64,000 bases of DNA from Helopsaltes ochotensis (Eukaryota > Chordata > Aves > Passeriformes > Locustellidae). The DNA is taken from the NCBI GenBank assembly GCA_013400155.1, contig VXBM01001216.1, forward strand, positions 124,001 to 188,000, given 5' to 3'. The notes under the pieces were generated by a model that saw nothing but the letters and a program-made list of their open reading frames with translations, ran no database searches and was not told where the DNA came from. Every line of letters begins with the position of its first letter. Position 1 is the first letter of the stretch. This document shows positions 35,780-48,700 of the stretch, one piece after another. Position numbers and translations under genes: made by a program.

Positions 35780-35970
35780 TATTACACAGTAAATGACTGT
35801 AAATCACACAGTGGATATTTCATAAGAGCAGATAAATCTCAATGAGACAATCCTAAATGTTTGTGGGAGGAGCTGTGAATATTATCATACAGTTAGTATA
35901 TTATCCTAACAAGCAAATAGATCACACCCCTTAAATGAAAGGAGTTATCTGAAAAGGATTTGAACTGTTT
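35780..35970. promoter_or_regulatory. Candidate conserved non-coding element
   Basis: High-complexity AT-rich block downstream of the TAATTAG pair. It has AGATAAATCTC, CAATCCTAAATG and AGCAAATAGATCACACCCC words and no simple repeats. The call rests on texture alone. Confidence 0.22.
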
Positions 35971-36369
35971 TGAGATTACTGATAAATTTTTTATGCATGT
36001 CTCTGAAAAAGACCATTTTCTAATAATGTACAAATGCTAAGAAAAAAAAAATAGAATATGCGATAAAAAACTAGCCAGGGTAACTCATACAACTTATTTA
36101 TAGGATTTTATTTTCCAAGTGTCCTATAAAGGAGTGGTGAATTTTCTTAAAGATAGTTTTGTATGGGTTTTTTATTTTCTGGTCAAAATGAGACTAAAGA
36201 AACGTCTCATAGACAGTATTATGATGTGCAAATGATGAAAGCAATAGAAGGACATAGTCAACTAGCTTCCAAAATCAGCAGTAAAACTAAAGAACAAGAA
36301 TTAGACTGAAAAATGCAATTGCCAGCGTAATAGTGGCACTGCAGTGCCTCTAGATTGTGTTGCTTTCTG
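35971..36369. other. Non-coding stretch, nothing recognised
   Basis: AT-rich unique sequence with a run of nine A near 36041. No gene or repeat was recognised. Confidence 0.55.
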
Positions 36370-36397
36370 CCCCCCTCCCGCCACACCCCCCCCCCCA
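36370..36397. repeat. C-rich tract with 11-C run
   Basis: Nearly pure C over 28 bases, with an uninterrupted run of 11 C at 36386-36396. The minus strand is correspondingly G-rich and might fold, but four clear G runs are not well separated. Confidence 0.85.
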
Positions 36398-38119
36398 GAC
36401 GATACATTTTTGTATTCACCTTCAAAAGACAAAGACTTGTTTTGCCACCATTTCACTGTTCTGTTCTTTTCCTTTTAGGTGCTGGATTTTTAAGGTCCTG
36501 TCTGAAAGTGGGAAATTTTTTGTGCTGTGGCAGTTTGTCTGTAACTTCTCCTTTCTTAACCGTGCTGGGTTTTACTGAAGTTCTACAGTTTGTTCTTTCT
36601 CTTGCAGTTCATTTCCTAAAGTAATCTTTCTAGCCAAGAGCTACATTAGAGCCTTCCTGACAGCTTCAGTCTTTAAATGAGGAACTGGCTTTGCTTACTG
36701 CATTTGATTTTAGACTAGTTTATGCCTGAATGTATTCTACTCTGAAGCATCCAGCTTTATTTCAGATTTAAACCCTCTTGGCTCTTGGAAATAGTGTTTC
36801 ATTATATATATAAATAATAAATCAAGTAATGCCATAGCCTTTGAATAGAGTCAGAACAGTCATGAATAGATCTTACTAAAAATTATGAAACTGTTGTTCA
36901 GTGAAGCTTCAGTTGGAAAGAAAAAGAAAAGGATTAAATTTTTGTTTTAAAAATTTATTTTGGTAAAATTTTTAGTTTCTCAAGAGATGTCAATCATTTT
37001 CTGAGCTTTTACATATAATGAATATATAATGGTGAGAGAGATGCTCTGTTGGTCTTTGTGATTACAGAATAATCTGGTTCTCTTGTCTCAGAGATAAGGA
37101 CTAGTGATCTGGGAGAGTCACAGTTTGAAAATAGTTCATTGTAGGGTGATGATCCTTAATGAAAGTGAGTAATAAACTTGTGTTTCTGTCACATTTGAGA
37201 AAATCGCCTGCAGATGACAGGGATCAACAGGACTCGGACCTATCATCTACCTTTTTCTTCTGCTTCTGCTTGCCAAAGTAGCATCTGCTTTGTAGTAAAA
37301 ACTGAGGCTCTGGTTGTCTGTTCAGACCCCTTCCCTTTGCCCTTTTATTGGCTTTCTGCAGCTTTGTAGGGAGTAGATTGTGTAAAGTATGCCCCTGGAA
37401 AGCAGAGGCTGTTAAAAGGTTTAAGACAAATTTGTTTGAAGACAAAGAGGGCATTGAGAAAAACTGTGGAGAGGGATTGAAGGGCTTTTGCAGCGCAACA
37501 GAGCCTTGTCTGTGCAAGACTCAGCCTGCCTCTGAGTTCCAGCAAGCTGCCGAGAAGCAGGCCAAGAAAAGACTCTCCAAGACCCTGTTCCCTTCATCTG
37601 TAGTCTGCCATCTGCACAGAGGATGGCTAGAGGGTTCCTGGAACGTATAGAAAGGAATCTTGAGGGCTGAAAATAAATGCCACTGGAGACAGGAAGTGTC
37701 TGAGACTGGAGGGTTGGAGGAGGGGAGCTGCTCTGGGGGTCACGATGTTGGTAAGGGTGAGGGGCAGATAAGGAGAGCTGCTGAGCTGTATTAGAAGGTG
37801 CACAGCCTTTCCTTCAAGCCCTGAATATCCCTCCATTTACTGCTTTATATACTTGAGGACATCTTACTTGTTTGTTGCAGAAATCTGAGTGATTTGCATC
37901 TCTTTCCCTTGTACAAAGGGTCACTTCACTAAAATTTGTAGCCCTTGGCATATTTGGGACTTTGAAACCTGACAGGTTTATGGAAAGATAAAGTAGTGCC
38001 AGCCACACTGAAATTTGATCTTGATGCTATCATGAAGGTCTGTGTTGCTTCAGTGTGGTTTTTGGTGGGGTCTGTTGCAGTCAGGTTAGATGATGTTATG
38101 AGTGAACAATGTTCCCCTG
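36398..38119. other. Non-coding stretch with an AT-rich core
   Basis: An AT-rich patch at 36775-37000 (ATATATATAAATAATAAATC and TTTAAAAATTTATTTTGG words) could be a matrix-attachment-like region. The part from 37220 to 37850 is less AT-rich and carries overlapping frames up to 100 codons on both strands, none recognised. Confidence 0.45.
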
Positions 38120-38660
38120 AATTATTTTTCTCATGTAGGAAAGTCAGTGAGCTACGATATTTTATTCCTTTAGTGTGCTTTAATAAGTGTTATAATACTG
38201 GAGAATAATGGTACTCCTTTCTAAGTTATGAGAAATAATGTATTATGTTATTAATACAGCCTTTGCATTCTTCTCAGAATGGAAATGTCAGCTAATCGTA
38301 TCACCCATCTTTCCTGTAAGAGCCGCTTAAACCTCCAGAGAAACCTTAGAGTGAGAATTCTTTGCATCACCTGCTTTGCAGTTTTTAAAGAGTAACCAGC
38401 CAGATAACTGAATGTTTTTTGCTTTCTGTGCTGGCATCTGAGTATCAAGTGGAAATGATGTAAGTTTTTGTTTCTTAAGATGTTTCAAAGAGTATGGTTA
38501 TGGATGCAGCTCCTTCCTATTACCGAGCTTTCCAATGCACACAATAAACATCTCTTCATGAGATTTAAGGGCCATTATCCTCTAGAGGATGCTATTATGA
38601 GGCCCAGGCACTGATGCTAGAGAAAGTTACACTCTGTGCTTAACTGAGCAATTTTCTTTC
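38120..38660. promoter_or_regulatory. Candidate conserved non-coding element with palindrome
   Basis: High-complexity block with many TTATTAATAC/ATAATGG words, CACAATAAACATC (forkhead-like ATAAACA near 38542) and CTAATCGTATCACC. At 38577-38590 lies a 14-base perfect palindrome, ATCCTCTAGAGGAT, within wider partial symmetry (GGCC ends at 38570 and 38601). Regulatory role inferred. Confidence 0.3.
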
Positions 38661-40269
38661 ACTTAATACTTCTGAAAAATGAGACTGAAAAATGAGCATA
38701 TCCTCAAATATTTACTGTATATCCCATGTGAAGGTGGTGGTACATTCCTTATGACTGACTTTGGCAGTGAAGTGTGCATCAAGTGTCAGCACTCACTGGG
38801 TGGCTAGAACTGAGCTGTAAGTAAAAGTCTTTTCTGGGTAAGAGAGGAAGTTTCCAGAGCAGCTGTTTAATCAGCTACATGTGCTGGCAGCCTTCTTAGT
38901 GAGATCACCACAGGTAGTTTATGATTTGATTGAAAATTAATGGGGCAATTAGAGCATGGGACCTAAGTGTAGAAGATGCAGGTTTGAAATGAGGATCATG
39001 TCAATGTAGTAAGAGTGATTTTCAGGTTCCTCACAGTACTTGTTCAGCAAATAAAAGCCTGTTAGACAAATCTTCTTCTAGGAATTCTAATTTAAATGTT
39101 GATTAATACCTCCACTTTTGAAAACCAGATGAATATTATAAACTTCTTGTAATGGAAAAAGTAGATCCTTCCACAGTAATATCTTTACTGCTAGAAGGTT
39201 TATCCTGTTTTTGTTTCCCTCTAAATTACTCCATATACAATCCCTTAGAGTGTACCAGTAAGGACTGCAATTATTCCAGATGCTCCACACACAGCCACCA
39301 TTTGAATCAGTAATTAGGGGGAGTGCAGACTTTCTGTGCTTAGGTTATGTTGTTCTCCAGCTGCAGTATGCATTTCCAACTCCCTAGCATAGAGTAGAGC
39401 TGCAAATTGAAAAACCAATTTATAGCTTTAAATGCATTTTGTTCTTGATAAAAAAAAATAGTGGACAGCATGATCTCTGTGCCAGCTCATTGCTTTTCAT
39501 ATACTTGTTTGGAGAAAAAAACAGGTAGTATTGAATAGGGGTAAACTGGATTCTTTGCTGAGTTTAGAAGCTGTGTGGCATGTTCTTTTCATTTGCAAAC
39601 TTTTTCCCAAATGTCATTAGTCCTTCCCTAGAGCACCAGCTTGCCAGAAGAGGAATTTCAGTAGATTGTCTGTGTTTACATGAGTCATTACTGATTCTTT
39701 GCTGAAAGAAAGTTTTTTCTGTTATGCATATCTCGTCTTGTTGGAAATCTTGTGATTTTTTAGGTTGCTGCTGGACGCTTCTGCAACAATTTTAGAAGTG
39801 TTGTAACCTTTCTTGGATTGTGGTATTTGTGTAGTTGTAGCATAGTGCAGTACAACAACCTGGATAGGACAGATCTTTCTTCGGATAGGAGGAAAGAGCG
39901 CACAAGTGAATTAGTGTCATTTTGAGTCAGGGGAAAAAGAAAAAATCAACAAAAAAATCCTGTCGTTGAGTTCATGGCACTTTTTTACACATTTGTTTCA
40001 CAAGGAAAAATCAAGAAAAGATCTTTTAAATTGACACTGTCTATAGAGAAGGACAAAATACAGCATAAAGATTGACACGTAATTGTTTAGTCAAAATTTA
40101 CTACAGGCACTTTTCCTCTTTAAGCACTTGCTGCTGTGCTTTTGTGGGGTTTGTCAAATTTGTCATAAGAGTTTTTGGGGAGCACAATGATGGAATTTAA
40201 AGAAAATTCCTGCAGGTAAAAGGTGGAATTTTATATAAAAATATTCATGCAGGCACACAATCCACGTGC
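38661..40269. other. Non-coding stretch, nothing recognised
   Basis: Unique AT-rich sequence with frames of 67 codons or less. No repeat family was recognised. Confidence 0.55.
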
Positions 40270-40335
40270 TTTCTGTATAGCACATTATTATTTTCTGTAA
40301 GCACATTATTTCTGTATAGCACATTATTACTTTCT
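40270..40335. repeat. Short tandem repeat, about 20-bp unit x3
   Basis: Three adjacent copies of a unit like TTTCTGTATAGCACATTATTA occur. The middle copy is slightly shorter (TGTAAGCACATTAT) and a partial fourth TTTCTG follows. The minus-strand frame 40163-40372 shows the same repeat as IMCYTE-type peptides, so that frame is a repeat artefact. Confidence 0.85.
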
Positions 40336-42067
40336 GCCTGACCTGTAGTATGAATTCTCTCTGTGTTGTCATGGAGTCTCTGCAATAGCAGAGTTGCTGG
40401 TCTCACAGAAGGGAACTAACTGGAATTTCTGTGATTGCACCAAAATATGTGAACTGGGAGAGAAAAGGAGTGAAAAGATGGCCATGACAGCAAGTTTGAT
40501 TCTAATGTGTGTAAGTGGAAAAACTTTGTAGTATGTGGACTTGAAATTACTCTGGTCGGTAAGTTAACAAAAATAGTGACCTATGTTAACAAATAATTAA
40601 GTGTTGCAGTGCTGTTTCCTAAGCCAGGTCATGAGTCCAAAATATCAACTGCTCTTTAGGAGATGAGGGAACTGGAAGGGACAGAAAGAATAAAAGGGTG
40701 AGACAAGGACTCTGGATTTAGTGTGTTTTGCAGGTACCTCCATAATAATTTATTTGACACTTGCATCTTCAGACCAAAGATAAGGCATCTCTCATGATGA
40801 TCCTAATTATTTGATGTATATATATCCTTACAGAACTGCAATGTATGAGCAAAACGAAATGCTGTTAATAAAAAACCCAAAATGAAATAAAATGCTGACG
40901 ATTTGGAACAAAGCTTTATAAGAACTCTTATGTCTAGTATAGGACCAAAACTGTTAATGCTTCATAGAAAACTGAAGAGCCTTGGGTTTTTTTACCACTT
41001 AGGAAGAATAAAGCTTTTCTTCACTTAAACTTCAAATGGGTGCATTTTAAAGGTATTAAAGCAGAAGTATTATAATATCTCCTAACTTTCAGTGCTCCAA
41101 GCTGAGCTTTATCTTACTTTTTATCAATGTAGTGAGGTTTTTTTGTTTCTAAAACAAGCAGATAATCCGTTATTGTTCTAGCATGTGAAAAGTCTGGTGA
41201 TAGATATCAACGGACTCTTAATTTTTCATTGAGTTAGCTGTCAGAAGGAAAAATAAGGAGTGTTTTTGTGAATTACAATCTATCCCAAATTTTTAAATAA
41301 TAAAGGGGTGTTGTGTGCAAGTTGATTTGTAATGATTATGTGTGGAATCAAAGCACAATGCTGATTTTTCTTAATATTTGGAGTATCTGGAGAAGAGAAA
41401 TGAGGGTTGCAGGTTGGAGTGAAAGGCAGGTCAAAGCTGGAGAAGCCATGTAACGTTAAGTTTGCTTTGTACCATTTCTTGATTGGCCCTTTCAATTGTC
41501 TCATGGGCACGTGAAAAACTGAAGGACCCTGTGCTGGTGTTTGATGTGAGAGAGAGTTTAATATAAAGGTTAAATACAATCAGGGAGTGAGTATGGCTGC
41601 AAATTATAAATAAGGAGAAAGCTGGATAGGTAGGGGAAGAAATGCCTGCTCTGCTGGGGGCAGAAAGAATTCCGGTTATGAGAGGTTTCCTCCTCTCCTC
41701 ACCTGGAGCTGAACCCAGCAGTCTTTGCTTGGCTTGCTTGTCTGGGCTAGCAGAGCAAATGCCATTGTAAAGATGCCTGTGTGTCCTGCCTGCCCTGGAA
41801 CTGCCTGTACAATCTGTGCGTGCAGCAGGCCTGCAGCCTTGGATTGCTGGCTTTTGAAACTTGCCTTCCTTGACGTTGCATGCCCAAAATCACGTTAACG
41901 TACATCTTTTGGGGTATGGACCGTGCAGTACACATCTAAAATCCAGGGGACAAAGTAAAAAATCCTTATTTATTACATTAGTCATATCCCTTAAAACGTT
42001 GCTCTGCCTATATACTTTCTAAAGTTTTGCTTATTGATCTTGAAGCAAGTTTAGGACAATCTGTACT
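40336..42067. other. Non-coding stretch, nothing recognised
   Basis: Unique sequence. A 99-codon minus frame at 41280-41579 and a 62-codon one at 41747-41935 have no recognised domains. Confidence 0.55.
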
Positions 42068-42155
42068 ATGTCTTGGGGTTTTTTGTGGTTGTGTGCCTTT
42101 TTTTGGGGGGGGGGGTGGGGGGGAGTTTTGGATTTAATTTTTTTTTTTTTTTTAA
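42068..42155. repeat. T/G-rich tract with long G run
   Basis: It contains 11 G at 42105-42115, one T, then seven G at 42117-42123, followed by a 16-T run near 42138-42153. The G-rich part has enough G for a quadruplex on the plus strand. The frame reading through it is a composition artefact. Confidence 0.9.
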
Positions 42156-42379
42156 TTCTACATATGATGGTTATAGGTGCTGATTATTCTTTGTTTTTAC
42201 TTTTGTTAGATTATGTGACTGTGGACATACAGCCAGGCATTGTTTTGCTAATTGGTCCTTTGTTTTTTGTTTTGTTAAAGTAAAGAAATGAGATTTACTC
42301 GGTGTAAGCGGATGTTAACATTTCCTGGTAGATAGGCCTGCTCTGTGTCTTTAAGCATCTGACAGAAAATGGTGTCAGC

Positions 42380-42720
42380 AGGACCAGGGCATAGTGTGAA
42401 AATGGCCCATTATGAGCTACTCAAGCTAGTGGAGTCTAAATTCTTACTCATCAGCTCACTGTACTATTCGAGCCTAAGCAATTTAATCCGTTTTTGTCCC
42501 ATTCCGCTGTCTAAAGCTGGAGAATGCTCCACATTGCAGAGATGCAAATGGCTTGGCTAATGATGTGGTAATTGACCTTTGAAAATTGCATGCTAATTAG
42601 TGTAGTTGTTGCTTGCGTCCTGTTCACAGCACTGTAGGCAAGACTGCTTTGATTACTGTAGCTTAGTGACTTCAAGCAAAATTATGTGAACTTGCACTAA
42701 AAATCCAAGCGAAATGAGGA
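42380..42720. promoter_or_regulatory. Strong candidate conserved enhancer
   Basis: About 340 bases with the densest set of developmental-factor words in the window. These are an octamer ATGCAAAT (42542-42549, POU class), GGTAATTGACC (42568-42578), CCTTTGAA (TCF/LEF-like, 42576-42583), and GCATGCTAATTAG (42588-42600). Before this lie GCAATTTAATCC and ACATTGCAG words. No simple repeat interrupts it and the frame across part of it is only 63 codons. An enhancer is an inference from motifs and texture. Alignment to other vertebrates would settle it. Confidence 0.4.
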
Positions 42721-45700
42721 AGTAAATAACAACAGCAACAATGATAAGACAGTAGATAAATGGTAGATTCTACAGAATAGCACGTAAGGAGAATCACCCT
42801 TCTCAGTCTGTTGTACAGGCTCTCTTTTGCCCATCTGATGGGAATAAAAAAATCAAGTGGGTTTAATGCTTGACTTCGACATTAATTCTCCTGGATCAAG
42901 AATGCAAACTAACAACTTCGTGATTGTGACCCCAAACATCAAGCTTTAAACTCTCAGGATTTATCCAAAATAGACTCTGTGTAAGTTGAAATTCTGTAAT
43001 AAGAATTCTATTTTATGTGTATAGAAGGAATGGCTCAAGCAGGTACCCAACCTCCTCTCGACAATAAGGTCCCAGCCTCTGTGACTGTCATGTCTGTGTT
43101 TCACCCACTGCAGTTAATGAAGCTGTGTCCTGATGGAAATAGACGGGTGGATACAACTAGGAATGTTAAACCAGATGGCTCTACTCTTAGTATTCCTTTT
43201 AAATCTTGGAAGAAGTAAAAATGGAATCTGTAAAGGAGGAAAGCGTAACAAAAGTGCAATCTTAATTAAGATATGTAGGTGTGTGGGGAAAGAGTGGGCT
43301 ATGAGATGTGTATCCTTAGTCACGCTTGAAGGAAAAAAGGGTATTTGATCATTAGATTCGCATGTGGGCCTAAACTGATAATGTTTAAAATCTTCCAGGA
43401 ACCTTTCATATGAAAGGATGTTAAAAACAAAAAAAGCGTGGCCGCTTTCAGGCAACTCTAACCTGTCATATGAAGTTTTTTGACTTCATTAATTGGGCAG
43501 TTAGTTTTTAAAATTTAAACTGAGTCGCTCCTTGGTTTTCGGCCAAAACTGGTTCTCATGTAACCCGGATCTTCAAGATTACTTGCTCCCCTTAAGTTGT
43601 CCTTCATCTAAGTAATGGCACAGTAAAAAGGTAAGAATTCCCCTGGCAGCTTGGAAATTCTGCCTTTAATGTTAAATTACTCCATCTTTTGCCAGGAGGA
43701 AGATGTTTCATTCCCAAGATAGGACTGTTTGCTTTGTTCTCCCTGATCATCTCTTGCTACTGAAGAAGCATATTGCCATGTCTCTGAAGGCGTTTAAGAT
43801 CCACTTTCTAGACTAAATGCTTTTATGATATAAGACTGCATATGGGGATGGGATACATGATGTAAAGGAAGAGTTAGGGTTTGCCTTGCATTGTAGGCTT
43901 TCCCATTGTAAGCTCAAGGAACTGCTTGTCACTGGAAGTCTGTAAAAGCAGAAGTGTGGCCAGGCAGCAGCTGTGCAAAGTTTGGATGAAATTTAGTGGT
44001 GGGTGTACAATTATTTTTGTTGTTTTTTTTTTTTTCCCACTTGACAATGGTAGCATATAAAGTAAGAATCTTGGAGACTTTGTCTACCATATTGCCTTGA
44101 AAGCTGAGTTCCATGTTCAGGAAAAATGTTTAGAGAAGGTCTATGTGTGCCCACAGATGAGAGAATGAAGGGCAGCGGCTGGGAACTCAAATGCAACTTC
44201 TCTCATGTAAGAGGTATTTTGAAAGGCAGGAGGCCTAGGCACTGAGGTTTGAATTGAGAGTTGAAGGTTTCTGAATTACGTTATTCTTTCATTTGATGTT
44301 GGCTTTGCATTAGTCACTTCATCCCACTAAATTCTAGACTCTGTATTTTGACTGCCCAAGTATTTTCCAAAGTGTTGTTATGGCTGCTTTACACTTTGGG
44401 AAGAGAGATACCAAGTGGAAAATGCCAGCTGGTAGATGTAGCAAATTTTTCATTCCTGGCCTTAAATTGTTTAAGTATCAAGGAGTGTTTTATAGCTAGC
44501 AGCTCTCTGATCTTGATCAGTAGAGTTTTACTTCACATTCACTGATGTGCCTGAGCAAACACCATGAAAATGCAGTGTGTGGATCATGCCCTGTGTTGTC
44601 TTATCCTCAGTATGGGGAAAGACAGAAACAGCACTGACTTTCTGATTCTGTTTCCAAGTGGTTTCCTTTTATCTGCTTCACTTTATAGCCATTTCCTCCT
44701 GGGTTTTTCCACTGTAATGACTCTAACAATCACACAGGTTGCAGGGATTGAGGGCTTTTTTCCAGGGTGCTGTTAACATTTCCAAAAGTACTATGTAAAT
44801 GTTAGTCAATGTTCTGATGCTCTCAAATATGAGGTCCAGACTCTGACTGGGGTGAAGTATTCTTGCCTTTCTTTGAAGGATGGATGACTGGGCTTATGCC
44901 TGGGATTTATCTACAAAGACTTTTTGTTGAGCATTTAGGATCTAGCAAAAATGTGAATAACAGCAGCCGAAGTCAAATTTGGCAAGGGTTTTGTTAGGAT
45001 CACCTAAAAAGCCAGTGTTCAAATGATTTATGCTGCTGCCTTTGCCACTGACCCACAAAGTATTTTTCACTTAGCACTTCAGAGAAGCTGTTTCAGTATG
45101 TCCATTAATTTGAAGTACAGAATAATCTACAAGAGTAATACTGTATTTATGTCTTTTGAGACAGCCAATTTGCTTCTCTCTGAAGGTAAAGCATAAAGGA
45201 TGTCTGATAAGTGACTCTACACATGCAGGATGATATTTTTTATGGTCAGAATTTATTCTTGATATACTCAAGTTTCCACTTTTTCCCTCTTTTCATACCA
45301 CTCAGCAACTGATAGATTAGCTTAAAGCTTCTGATTGTAGTTGTTTTCCTGTAATGTATGTGTTGGTTTTACACTTTCTTGTTGCTAACTGCTGGTGTCC
45401 CACCCCCAGTTCCCATACATAATTTCTTAGGTCAAAGCCAACCGTATTCCATGGTGCAGAAGTGTTAATCCTTTGTTGAGATTTGTACTGGATACAAGTG
45501 CAGAGAGTTCATCAGTGTGTTCCTTACCAAGTAAGCATTTTTGCTTACTTTTGCACAGACCCTTCTGAATTAGGAACTGCTCTCACATTTGTCCTCATTT
45601 ACAGCTGTAAAGGTTAAATTCCTTGAATAAATAAATTAATTTATAATACTTGATAGTAAGCATCTGTATCAGCAGCCTGAATTTGGCACTGAAGTAAATT

Positions 45701-48700
45701 CCCTTTACCCTCGTGTGAGATGGGCATTCCAGAATCCCTTTAGTGTGTCTGTGCAGTATCAGGGGTGGTAATGGAAGAGTTCAAAGAATCTTTGAGGATC
45801 CTGGAGAGCATGTGTAAGACCAAGCTCATAATCAAGTTTAAAAGGAGATTCAGAGTGAGGGCCTGGCACTTTTCATTTGTTTCAAATTTAAAATATTATA
45901 GTGGCTGAGCACATATTGTATACCTCTAGTACTCGCCTATATGTGGCATGTGATCTGTTTTATAAAACTTACATGTGTATTATCCAGTTGTATTTCATGA
46001 TACCTCTTGTTTTTATAGATTTGTTCTGCATTTGACCAGAATTACAGCCTTTTTTTAGTATTTAAAGAATTTTCCTTCCTTTACTTTCTTAAGGGTTCTC
46101 TATAAAAAAAAGTTTTACTTGTTGGATATGAGGTTTTTGTATTGGAATCTGGGTACTGTTTCATTATTAACAAAACCAATCTGGCTTTAAACTTTCTTTT
46201 AGTTGAAAAATTGCTTGTACCTTTAACACCTTAGTGTAAGACCACTTGGCTAAATTTTTTTTTTGAAAAGGAAAGGATAAAAGGAAAGAAGCCAGTTGTG
46301 CCATAGAAAACTTGACTGTTTTCTTTCTGCTTGTTTTGTAGGCTTCAGGGATTTGTATGTATCTAATTGTGTTTAATTTTAGCTAAAGTCTCTTTCTCAG
46401 AAATATCTCTCCTGTTCTCTCTCTGTGGGACTTCCAGACTTCTCCTGGATTGTATCATTAGCTAAATTTTGCAGCAGAGACTTTTATACCGACTGGGGCT
46501 TGTTGGGTGGAGCATGTTGGTAACTCATACAGTTCTTTCCTGTTCTTGGGCTGGAGGGGCAGTGCCTGCTCTAAATTACCTGCTCACTCCTCTTGCCAAG
46601 AACATCAATCTTCTCTTACTATTTTTTATGTTACTTTATGAACCTTCCTTTGAGATGGACAGCGTTCTGGGGGCTGATCTGAATGGGGGTCTTCATGCTC
46701 TACAGCCCTTTGCCAGAGTTATATAAATATCTGTTGTCCCTGTGCCCATCTGAGTGAATCAGGGAGCTTTTGCCTCTCACTAAAGCATTTCTTTTGCCAC
46801 AGTAGTTTTGTTAACCCTGTGTAAGGATTTCTCTGTAACACTAAAACTAGTTACTGAATTCTGCCCAGCTGCTTCTGTTTTTAAAACCTAAAAATCATTT
46901 AAAGTAAATTGAAAAGAATGCACTTGAGTACCGTGTAGTCCAGTACTGAACTTTACATTACATTAACTCTTTTGGCTGGCCCTTCCAAAGAGCGATGTGC
47001 CTGTGTTCAATTGCTCCAAGCCTATCTCCAGGAAACTGCCCTGAGTGGGGGATCAAAGCAGGCACTGTGCCAGAGGTTTGTGTTTCAGACAGTTTGGCAC
47101 ACACTGAAAGCTTGGTCTTTCTTGTATTAAGCCATGGGCAGATGTCCATTAAGAATGATTAGGCAAAATTTATATAAAGCCCTTGTAAAATGATGTGTGT
47201 GGGTTTTTTCCTTTCTTTTTTCCCCCTCATCCCCTATCCTCTTACTTGAGACATTTTGTGTGGGTGTGTATTTTTTTCTAAATTTATAAACCCTGGCTTT
47301 TGCCCTGGTCCGGTAGAAACTGCTTACCCACCCTTTTCCGTTTCCAGGCGGATTGCTGTTCTGTTATTACAGCTCTGTAACTTTCTCCAACACTGTCCTG
47401 GTTTGCTTATTATAAACAGCTTACAATAACCCTTTCAGTGCTGCTGTCATTTTTGCTTTAAATTGGGACTGCCTGTTGTATCCATTAGAAAAACCAAACC
47501 AAAACAAAAATCTTCTCCTAAAAAGCAGATTAAAGACTTCTCCCCTGTTATGGCTTTCTCTTTGGCTGTAGGAAATGTATTATGGCTTTGATTTGTATAT
47601 TGACCATTGTAGTGTCCCCATACAGGGCTTTTTTCTTTCTTTTCAATACTAAGCCAAAATCTCCAGTGTAATGGGATTTCTTTAAATCTCTTCAGCTCTG
47701 AAGCTGAGGTAGCACTATCTTCACATGCCAAAGGAATCAGAAGGATTTGGGGGTAACATTTACATCTAGCTATGTCTTAGAGTCCATTTTCCTGTTCTCC
47801 TTCTCCTCTTTTACTTTTTCATTCCCTATCAAGCAACAATTTATAGTGATATGCAGCATCTTTGTTCCTCTAATATCAGTGTTTAAATTAAGTCTGAATT
47901 ATGTAAGTAGTTAGGTAGAAGTAAAGTGAACCTGGCTGATCTTTGGTGCAGTGCTGTAAGTGTATAATCAACCCAGAAAAGCAGCCTCAAATTTGTTTCT
48001 TGTAACAGTTCAGTATTTCAGTAATTATCTAGGGAATAAACTTGGACAGTCCTTAAATACAAGTTATGATGCAAGACAGTAAAAAACAAGGTTAAGCATT
48101 AAGTTAGTGGCTGTTTTCCAGGAGGAAGAGAGTAAATTGTTTCTTCAGTAGTCAAGTAGATTTTTCAAAAGAGGATCAACAATACACCTATAAAATGACA
48201 ATAAATACGCTGTAGAAGTAACTTTTTCACACTTGTGAAAACCGTGGCTCTGGAAAATAGGGTACATATGGGCACTCTGTCTCCTCTCTTTCCTGACCAG
48301 ATGTGGAGAACTGAGGTTGCTAGTGAGTATTTCTTTTTAGATGTAGAAAGATGTTTCATTCATATGCAAAGCTTCCCCTGGGTGAATAATTAAGCTCTGA
48401 GTGTACTGTAAGTCTGTCCAAGTAGTGGAGGACTGGCTATTCTCTTCTGAACTCAGCCTTTTACTTAACATGTACATTTCCTTATTAAATGGGAATTTAT
48501 TTAATAGGAATTGAAATAGATCTTTTCATGATGTTTTCAAAGCTCAAAGTAGCTGGGACTAGGTTGAAAATGGTAAATCATCCATGCTAATTTATGTTAT
48601 CTGAAGAACTGCTCTTTGAGCTAACGTCCAGAATAACTAGGCCAAATGGTACTGTTGAAATTCCCCTTGGAAGCGGAGCAGTAATTGGATGAATGTTTAG

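Noticed and set aside
40163..40372. Minus frame with repeated IMCYTE-type peptides as a repeat protein
   Set aside because: It simply translates the 20-base tandem repeat at 40270-40335.
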